From Erysipelotrichaceae bacterium UBA2227 (lineage in GTDB: Bacteria > Bacillota_I > Bacilli_A > Erysipelotrichales > Erysipelotrichaceae): DNA of 64,000 bases. The position numbers and the translations under genes are program-made. Under the pieces are notes generated by a model. The model was not told where the DNA came from and did no database searches. It worked only from the letters and a program-made list of their open reading frames with translations. Of the stretch, positions 59,347 to 64,000 are shown piece after piece. Position 1 is the stretch's first letter. Each line of letters opens with the position of its first letter. Location: positions 45,116-109,115 of the forward strand of contig DDYT01000065.1 of the NCBI GenBank assembly GCA_002348095.1, read 5' to 3'.

Positions 59347-59908
59347 TGCTTTTCCCGTTGTTGCGATCGATCGCTTCTTTTAGCCCGCCTTTAATAAACA
59401 GCAATGCTGTTTCGGCCGCTTCATTTATACTTGAATTATAAAGATCTCTGTTTTCAGGTTCTACTTTCCCTAGCACATAATGTACTGTATCAATCAAAGG
59501 ATTCTTTCCGATGCCGACTCGTAACCGCGGTATATTCATGTCATTTAAGTGATCGATAATGCTTTTCAGTCCTTTTTGACCACCGGCACTCCCGCTGGCC
59601 CGAATTCGGATCTTTCCTACGGGTAAATCCAGGTCGTCACTTATGACTAAGATATCTTCATGTTTGATTTTGAAAAACCGAACCGCAGCGCTGACCGCTT
59701 CCCCGGATAAGTTCATGTATGTTTGAGGTTTTAAAAGCATCACTTGCTCATTGTTGTAAACGACGACCGCATACTGAGAATGAAATTTCGACTGAAGGAA
59801 CTGCGTATTGAGTTTTTCCGCAAGTTTTTCAATGACTAAAAACCCGGTATTATGTCGGGTTTGTTCGTATTTTTTGCCTGGATTTCCTAATCCGACGATA
59901 AGTTTCAT
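59303..59908 (-). CDS. pth: Peptidyl-tRNA hydrolase
   Basis: This 201-residue enzyme recycles peptidyl-tRNA. It begins MKLIVGLGNPGKKYEQTRHNTGF, which contains the catalytic His, and shows LLKPQTYMNLSG, DDLDLPVGKIRIR and GSAGGQKGLKSII. The last 15 residues are a hydrophilic extension that overlaps mfd. ATG 59908 has AAGGTGAAG upstream. pth-mfd is a conserved Bacillota pair. Confidence 0.97.
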   Translation of the reverse strand: MKLIVGLGNPGKKYEQTRHNTGFLVIEKLAEKLNTQFLQSKFHSQYAVVVYNNEQVMLLKPQTYMNLSGEAVSAAVRFFKIKHEDILVISDDLDLPVGKIRIRASGSAGGQKGLKSIIDHLNDMNIPRLRVGIGKNPLIDTVHYVLGKVEPENRDLYNSSINEAAETALLFIKGGLKEAIDRNNGKSNGSHTPTNKQSDSD

Positions 59909-59948
59909 GACTTCACCTTCGTTTCTATTATACACATGTTTTTCGAAG

Positions 59949-59974
59949 AAAAAACTTTTCCTTGAAGGAAAAGT
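59949..59974 (-). terminator. Terminator overlapping the jag stop codon
   Basis: ACTTTTCC-N5-GGAAAAGT (8-bp stem, 59954-59974) followed by TTTTTCTTC on the minus strand. The first base of the stop complement (59974-59976) is in the stem. Confidence 0.8.
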
Positions 59975-60588
59975 CAGTTTTTGCTTTTATCGAATATGAT
60001 GCGCAATCGGCGATGATTGCCATCCCCTTCGCTCTCTGTACGGATGTTTTTCATTTCCGAAAGCATCTGGTGGATTACTTTTCTTTCGTCATTGGGCATC
60101 GGGTCTAGGACTGCACTTATCTTTGTGCGTTGTACTGTTCTTGCAATTCTCGTTGCCATCGCTTTGACCTTATCATAGCGGTCGTTTTTATAGTTATTGA
60201 TATCGATCAGTACTTGAAAGCGGCGCTTGAAGAAAGAATTTACAGCTCCTCGAACGACCGTATTTATCGCCTGAAGTGTTTGTCCGCCTCTGCCAATCAG
60301 TATTGCGTTGTTTTCAGCATTAATCATCACCTTAAATGCTTCATTCTGGCGTTCAACAGTAACCTCAATGGATTGTTCAAAGTTTTTAAAGAACGTTTCC
60401 AAGTATGTTTTGAGAAAATCGCTTACATCGTTTAAGCAGTAAATTTCCGCAGTGACTTGGGCACCAAAACCTAAGAATCCCTGTTTCTCTTCAAGAACGT
60501 AGTACGTAAGTTCATCTACCCGTACACCTTTTTCCTTAGCGACTTTATCAAGCAATTCCTCTAAGTTTTTCCCGGTATACTTTTTCAT
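59974..60588 (-). CDS. jag: Jag/KhpB (EloR) RNA-binding protein
   Basis: This 204-residue protein has an N-terminal Jag_N domain (MKKYTGKNLEELLDKVAKEKGV), a central KH domain (VMINAENNAILIGRGGQTLQAINTVV) and a C-terminal R3H domain (ARTVQRTKISAVLDPMPNDERKVIHQML). KhpB/EloR binds RNA and controls cell elongation and division in streptococci. It begins 2 nt after yidC ends; this spoIIIJ-jag pair is conserved. Confidence 0.95.
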   Translation of the reverse strand: MKKYTGKNLEELLDKVAKEKGVRVDELTYYVLEEKQGFLGFGAQVTAEIYCLNDVSDFLKTYLETFFKNFEQSIEVTVERQNEAFKVMINAENNAILIGRGGQTLQAINTVVRGAVNSFFKRRFQVLIDINNYKNDRYDKVKAMATRIARTVQRTKISAVLDPMPNDERKVIHQMLSEMKNIRTESEGDGNHRRLRIIFDKSKN

Positions 60589-60590
60589 AG

Positions 60591-61460
60591 TTATTTCGCT
60601 CCTGCCGGAGTATCAATATACTTCCATTGAATAAATAATGTTTGAACGACTTGGGCAAATGCGCTTACCAACCAGTACAATGACATTGCGGTAGGCCAGT
60701 TAATAGAAATAACCATAATCATCGCAAACATACCGTACATCATACCTTTTTGGTTGTTTGGTGCCGGTTTTTCATTTGGACGCTTCTTGGCTGCCTTTTT
60801 GGCCAGATGCTGAGGAAGCATCATCGATGCAAACTGGAAAGCTCCCATCAACAAGAAAATGATGATGTAGATGAAATTCATTTCGAGAAACCCAGTCATC
60901 GGTGTAACTTTTAAACTAGCTCCAAATAATGTTCCGTTAAGAACGGCTTCTGAACGCTGAACAGCTTGCCACATTGCCAAAATGATGGGCAGCTGAATGA
61001 AGGTTACCAAAATCGTGCCTAATGGATTGATGTTATGTTTGCTGTAAAGGGCCTGCATTTCCTGTCCCATTGCCAAACGTGACTGATCATCTTTCTTACC
61101 TTCATACTTCTTCTGAATTTTATTGAGTTCAGGTTGGATGACTTGCATTTTTTGAGTAGCTACGGTCGACTTGATGGTAAATGTCAATGTCAGCAGTTTG
61201 ATGAAAACCGTCACAATCGCAATTGCCAGAGCAATTCCTAAAAACGGTTGTAAAAAATTGATGGCTTTTGCCAGCGGGAATACAAACAATGCGGAAAACC
61301 AGCTTTCATTCGCCCATATTTCAGCCAGTGTCGTCGTCGATGAGATAATTTTGTCCGGTAATACGTTACCATCCTTATCTAGAACACTGGTACAGCCGCT
61401 TAAGAATAAAAGCAGCGTTCCGGCACCGATAAGGGTCTTGTGTTTTTTAAATACGTTCAT
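60591..61460 (-). CDS. yidC: Membrane protein insertase YidC (OxaA/SpoIIIJ type)
   Basis: This 289-residue insertase has a lipoprotein signal (LLLFLSGCTS) and five helices. The hydrophilic-groove region and cytoplasmic hairpin are visible at ATQKMQVIQPELNKIQKKYEGKKDDQSRLAMGQEMQALYSKHNINPLG. It inserts membrane proteins alone or with SecYEG, and it overlaps rnpA by 14 nt. Its length and lack of the large periplasmic domain are normal for Gram-positives. Confidence 0.95.
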   Translation of the reverse strand: MNVFKKHKTLIGAGTLLLFLSGCTSVLDKDGNVLPDKIISSTTTLAEIWANESWFSALFVFPLAKAINFLQPFLGIALAIAIVTVFIKLLTLTFTIKSTVATQKMQVIQPELNKIQKKYEGKKDDQSRLAMGQEMQALYSKHNINPLGTILVTFIQLPIILAMWQAVQRSEAVLNGTLFGASLKVTPMTGFLEMNFIYIIIFLLMGAFQFASMMLPQHLAKKAAKKRPNEKPAPNNQKGMMYGMFAMIMVISINWPTAMSLYWLVSAFAQVVQTLFIQWKYIDTPAGAK

Positions 61461-61818
61461 CTTTAATCTCCTTCATAGATTGTGCGTCATAGTATATTTT
61501 AATCTTTTTTAACAATGTTTCCAACTCTTTTTTATTCTCGTTGTAACTTTGCACAAGATAGCCGCCACGAATAATACAAATCACATCAAATTCTTCTTCA
61601 AAAGTCATCAATTGCTGAAACATCATCCGACACTGTCTTTTGATCTTGTTCCTGACGACCGCATTACCCAATTTCTTCGAAACCGTGATGCCGACACGAG
61701 AATGTGTGTCAGATCGTTTCACATGATAAAGGACAAAGCACTTGTTTGTAAAAAAGTGTCGTTTGCCAATGATCGATTGAAACTCACGAGCATTCTTGAT
61801 GCGAAGAGATTTTCTCAT
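61447..61818 (-). CDS. rnpA: Ribonuclease P protein component
   Basis: This 123-residue basic protein is the RNase P protein subunit for tRNA 5' maturation. It starts MRKSLRIKNAREFQSIIGK and carries the RNR box KLGNAVVRNKIKRQCR (about 47-62). It lies 34 nt past the rpmH stop. A terminator hairpin between the two limits its expression relative to L34. It overlaps yidC. Confidence 0.95.
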   Translation of the reverse strand: MRKSLRIKNAREFQSIIGKRHFFTNKCFVLYHVKRSDTHSRVGITVSKKLGNAVVRNKIKRQCRMMFQQLMTFEEEFDVICIIRGGYLVQSYNENKKELETLLKKIKIYYDAQSMKEIKDERI

Positions 61819-61825
61819 AAAACTT

Positions 61826-61852
61826 AAAAAAAGTCACCCGAAGGTGACTTTT
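61826..61852 (-). terminator. Terminator/attenuator between rpmH and rnpA
   Basis: AAAAGTCACC and GGTGACTTTT form a 10-bp stem with a CGAA-type tetraloop (61829-61852), overlapping the rpmH stop (61852-61854) and followed by T-rich sequence. rnpA starts 8 nt later, so read-through must supply rnpA-yidC-jag unless there is another promoter. Confidence 0.82.
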
Positions 61853-61986
61853 TACGCCGACAAGATCTTTCTGCCTTTTGCGCGACGACGGGCCAACACT
61901 TTGCGACCTCCGACCGTTTTCATACGGGCTCTGAAACCGTGGACCTTTTGGTGTTTTCTTTTGCTCGGTTGATAAGTTCTTTTCAC
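61852..61986 (-). CDS. rpmH: Ribosomal protein L34
   Basis: This 44-residue basic protein reads [22 protein letters not shown] followed by [22 protein letters not shown], a near-canonical L34. The start is GTG at 61986 with GGAGGTGG 8 nt upstream. It is the first gene leftward of oriC, and a strong promoter (62034-62062) drives it. The rpmH-rnpA-yidC-jag order is universal in Bacillota. Confidence 0.97.
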   Translation of the reverse strand: MKRTYQPSKRKHQKVHGFRARMKTVGGRKVLARRRAKGRKILSA

Positions 61987-62033
61987 AAGAGCCACCTCCA
62001 GTTCTTTATACAATATTGAGCAATTGCTAGTAG

Positions 62034-62062
62034 ATTATACATAATTCTCAGGTATAAGTCAA
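62034..62062 (-). promoter_or_regulatory. Promoter of rpmH
   Basis: On the minus strand TTGACT (62057-62062), a 17-bp spacer and TATAAT (62034-62039). Near-consensus, as expected for an abundant ribosomal protein. Confidence 0.85.
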
Positions 62063-62380
62063 CAAAAGCATGACATTATCCAAGTCGATCCCGCATCATG
62101 TATCACTCATCATATGAAATGTAAAAACATGAATCATTTTCAATGTTGTGAATAAGTGTTTTTCCACATTATTTCGTGTTGATTATAATGCAATTTTACA
62201 CACTATTTTCAACACTTTGATATCCCGTTTAATAAACATTTGTTAATTATGTTGAAAGCATTAAAATATCTACTTAAAAAGCCTGTTTATTATGTGGATA
62301 TTATGTTGAAAACCCAATATCGGCATTCGAAATATTCACAAAAGCAACAGATTTAAAATCCACAAGGAGTTTCTCACACA

Positions 62381-62389
62381 TTATCAACA
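62381..62389. promoter_or_regulatory. DnaA box variant TTATCAACA in oriC
   Basis: It is one mismatch from TTATCCACA and identical to the copies at 63909-63917 and 63987-63995 on the other side of dnaA. The recurrence suggests TTATCAACA is a preferred box in this organism. Confidence 0.6.
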
Positions 62390-62552
62390 AAATGCAATTT
62401 GTTTAATATTGTGGGAAACTGTGATTTACGCTTTAAAATGGGAAGTTTCTGCATTTTTGTGTGTGGAGAAAATTGTTTCATAAAAATTGACTGTGGAAAT
62501 CCCTCGATTATTTATGTAAAATGAGTACACACAGAAGGGTTTGGTAGGGGTT

Positions 62553-63908
62553 ATGACGTATGTTGAGACATATCTGGAAGACATCTGGAGCAAAACTAAA
62601 CAATACATGAAAAGCAGTGGTTATATTGATGCCATTGTTTATGATACTTACTTTGATGAATCCTCACTTAAGGATCTCTCTGAAAGTAAGGCTGTGATCG
62701 TTGTTCCGACACAAATTCAAAAGGTTATCTTGATGCAGGAGACCGTTTTTATCACGTCTTCTCTTAAGACTGTTTTGGATAAGGATGTCGATTGTGATAT
62801 TTATACGCAGCATGAGTTTACCAAACGACCTTCATCAATGGTTATCAACCCAAATACGCTTGATAAATCGGATGATGATGGTGTTTTATCCTTTTACACA
62901 TTTGATAATTTTGTTGTTGGGCCCAGTAATAAAGAATCTCATTCCGCTGCATTGGCTTGTGCTTATAATCCTGGGAAATTCTATAATCCTCTTTTTATAT
63001 TTGGAAACTCCGGACTGGGAAAAACACACTTATTGAATGCAATCGGGAATTATGTTAAGAGAAATTATCCTGAAAAGCGCGTTTTGTATACTTCCGGAGC
63101 TGATTTTGTCACTCGTGTCGTATCTTCTATTAAAGATAATTCGATTGAAGAGTTTAAACTGGATATGCAGATGGTTGATGTATTGTTGATGGATGACATC
63201 CAATTTTTAGCCGGAAAAGAGAAATCTCACGAGATTTTCTTCTATATTTTTAATGATTTAGTCAATAACCGCCGTCAAATCGTATTAACATCCGACAGAC
63301 ACCCACAAGATATTAAGGGTTTAGAGGAGCGATTGATCAGTCGTTTTTCATCAGGTTTGTCAGTAGGTGTCGATTCGCCTGAATTTGAGACCTCTATGGC
63401 GATTTTAAAGAAGAAAATGGAGTATCAAAGTGTTGATCCGACCTTTATTGACGATGATGTGCTTGCCTATATAGCAACTAATTTTTCAAAAGACGTCAGA
63501 AAATTGGAAGGTGCTTTAAACCGCTTGCTTTTTTATTCGATTAATTTTTCAAACAGTGGCAGAATAGACTTCAAAACCGCTGTCAGTGCATTTAAAGGAC
63601 AATCTGCCGTCAGTGACAAAAACGAATTGTCAGCTAATAAGATCAAACGTGTGGTTGCTGATTACTACGGGTTGACCAAACAACAGCTTATTTCTAAATC
63701 GAGAACTAAAAACATTGCAAATGCGCGACACATCGCAATGTATTTGTGCAGAAAACACCTTGATTTACCCTTTATAAAGATTGGTGAAGAGTTTGGTAAA
63801 CGTGATCATTCAACGGTGATTAGTTCCTGTGACAAAGTTGATAAACAGTGTAAGAGCGATGAAGTATTTCTGGTTGCAATCAAAGAAATCGAGAGGTTGT
63901 TAATTTAG
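62553..63908 (+). CDS. dnaA: Chromosomal replication initiator DnaA
   Basis: This 451-residue initiator has domain I (TYVETYLEDIWSKTKQYMK), a short linker, an AAA+ domain with Walker A GNSGLGKTH and Walker B VLLMDDIQFL, and domain IV with CRKHLDLPFIKIGEEFGKRDHSTV. In E. coli the last element reads GGRDHTTV, so a base-contacting Thr is Ser here. ATG 62553 has GGGG only 2 nt before it; an in-frame TTG at 62541 is also badly spaced, so ATG is preferred. The gene runs away from oriC. DnaA-box-like repeats in the leader suggest autoregulation. Confidence 0.96.
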   Translation: MTYVETYLEDIWSKTKQYMKSSGYIDAIVYDTYFDESSLKDLSESKAVIVVPTQIQKVILMQETVFITSSLKTVLDKDVDCDIYTQHEFTKRPSSMVINPNTLDKSDDDGVLSFYTFDNFVVGPSNKESHSAALACAYNPGKFYNPLFIFGNSGLGKTHLLNAIGNYVKRNYPEKRVLYTSGADFVTRVVSSIKDNSIEEFKLDMQMVDVLLMDDIQFLAGKEKSHEIFFYIFNDLVNNRRQIVLTSDRHPQDIKGLEERLISRFSSGLSVGVDSPEFETSMAILKKKMEYQSVDPTFIDDDVLAYIATNFSKDVRKLEGALNRLLFYSINFSNSGRIDFKTAVSAFKGQSAVSDKNELSANKIKRVVADYYGLTKQQLISKSRTKNIANARHIAMYLCRKHLDLPFIKIGEEFGKRDHSTVISSCDKVDKQCKSDEVFLVAIKEIERLLI

Positions 63909-63917
63909 TTATCAACA
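63909..63917. promoter_or_regulatory. DnaA box variant TTATCAACA directly after dnaA
   Basis: It begins at the base directly after the dnaA stop codon and is identical to copies at 62381-62389 and 63987-63995. Boxes between dnaA and the next gene (normally dnaN) often form a second part of a bipartite origin. Confidence 0.55.
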
Positions 63918-63928
63918 AATTTAAACTC

Positions 63929-63957
63929 TTTATTTTAACAGGAAAAAGTGGTAAAAT
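63929..63957 (+). promoter_or_regulatory. Candidate promoter downstream of dnaA
   Basis: TTTATT (63929-63934) and TAAAAT (63952-63957), 17 bp apart, in the gap after dnaA. Probably serves the next gene beyond the window edge. Confidence 0.4.
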
Positions 63958-63986
63958 AGTATAGTAAATAATAGGCTTTTTGGATT

Positions 63987-63995
63987 TTATCAACA
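63987..63995. promoter_or_regulatory. DnaA box variant TTATCAACA near the window end
   Basis: Third copy of TTATCAACA, 78 bp from the previous one on the same strand, flanking the candidate promoter at 63929-63957. Confidence 0.5.
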
Positions 63996-64000
63996 TTTCC

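Larger units (their letters stand above)
61987..62552. other. Chromosomal replication origin region (oriC) between rpmH and dnaA
   Basis: A 566-bp AT-rich gene-free stretch holds degenerate DnaA boxes. Near matches to TTATCCACA on either strand are TTATCCAAG (62076-62084), TGTGAATAA (62147-62155), TTTTCCACA (62160-62168), TGTGGATAT (62293-62301), AAATCCACA (62356-62364), TTATCAACA (62381-62389), TGTGGGAAA (62410-62418), TGTGGAGAA (62462-62470) and TGTGGAAAT (62492-62500). The left part also carries the rpmH promoter. The position and density are those of a Bacillota oriC. Confidence 0.85.

Noticed and set aside
62487..62518. dnaA promoter at TTGACT
   Set aside because: A -35 TTGACT (62487-62492) is clear, but no -10 of acceptable quality lies at 16-18 bp, so I did not list it.
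1..64000. CRISPR arrays, insertion sequences, prophage
   Set aside because: No regularly spaced repeats, transposase, integrase or phage structural genes were seen on either strand.
1..64000. tRNA or rRNA genes
   Set aside because: I inspected all gaps above 70 nt; none has a recognisable tRNA D-arm/T-arm pattern, and there is no rRNA sequence.

Overview
The window is a 64-kb origin-proximal stretch of a low-to-moderate GC Gram-positive (Bacillota) chromosome. It ends in an AT-rich replication origin and dnaA. The standard bacterial code fits (UGA is used as a stop and Trp is UGG). Cell-wall and division genes (glmU, divIC, a polysaccharide deacetylase), competence genes (comFA/comFC), a Fur-family regulator, a CIRCE operator and a T-box leader all fit Bacillota. 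No sporulation gene is present, although a Bacillus-type origin region normally carries several. An Erysipelotrichia-like lineage is my best guess, but this is an inference from content and not a sequence match.

Layout. 1-4.3 kb (minus): 5' part of secA, a cold-shock protein, comFC/comFA and a HAD phosphatase. 4.3-8.0 kb (minus): htpG behind a CIRCE box, and two DegV (fatty-acid-binding) proteins. 8.2-11.7 kb (plus): a YigZ-family protein and a four-gene zinc-uptake operon ending in its own Fur-type regulator, with a candidate operator at its head. 11.7-15.1 kb (minus): four uncharacterised, mostly membrane proteins behind an EamA transporter. 15.1-21.0 kb (plus): addB-addA. 21.1-37 kb (minus): tlpA-like/ccdA, prs, glmU, ispE, ksgA, rnmV, a YabE-like lipoprotein, tatD, an RDD protein, mnmE, then parB, parA, noc, rsmG, mnmG; a nonsense-interrupted Old Yellow Enzyme gene (plus) lies between mnmE and parB. 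36.9-41.3 kb (plus): an erythrin-VIT iron protein and a YtrA-type regulator/ABC transporter operon whose permease has an in-frame stop. 41.4-55.5 kb: archaeal-type PEP carboxylase, an Asp/Glu racemase, a DNA glycosylase, T-box-controlled metG, rsmI, ricT, holB, tmk, a deacetylase and gpmI (minus), with small plus-strand genes between. 55.2-62 kb (minus): divIC, rqcP, mfd, pth, jag, yidC, rnpA, rpmH. 62.0-62.55 kb: oriC, followed by dnaA (plus).

Most genes run leftward, away from oriC, co-directionally with the inferred fork. In Bacillus subtilis the rpmH-yidC-jag-mnmG-noc-par set lies on one side of dnaA and the tmk-holB-metS-ksgA-glmU-prs-mfd set on the other; here both sets are interleaved on one arm.

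The most noteworthy observations are: (i) two exact 14-bp copies of the B. subtilis Noc-binding site inside coding genes of a window that also encodes Noc; (ii) about a dozen intrinsic terminators whose hairpin contains or touches the stop codon of the last gene, the arrangement expected where RNA polymerase outruns ribosomes; (iii) a 7-1-7 Fur-family box, TGCAAAT-C-ATTTGCA, before the zinc operon, which also forms a terminator-like hairpin; (iv) CIRCE control of htpG; (v) FabT-like and second palindromes in the promoter of a FakB-like gene; (vi) two genes each interrupted by one in-frame UAA; (vii) an AddB without a Walker A motif. I found no mobile element, CRISPR array, tRNA or rRNA, and no gene cluster that I can defend as a wholly new system.
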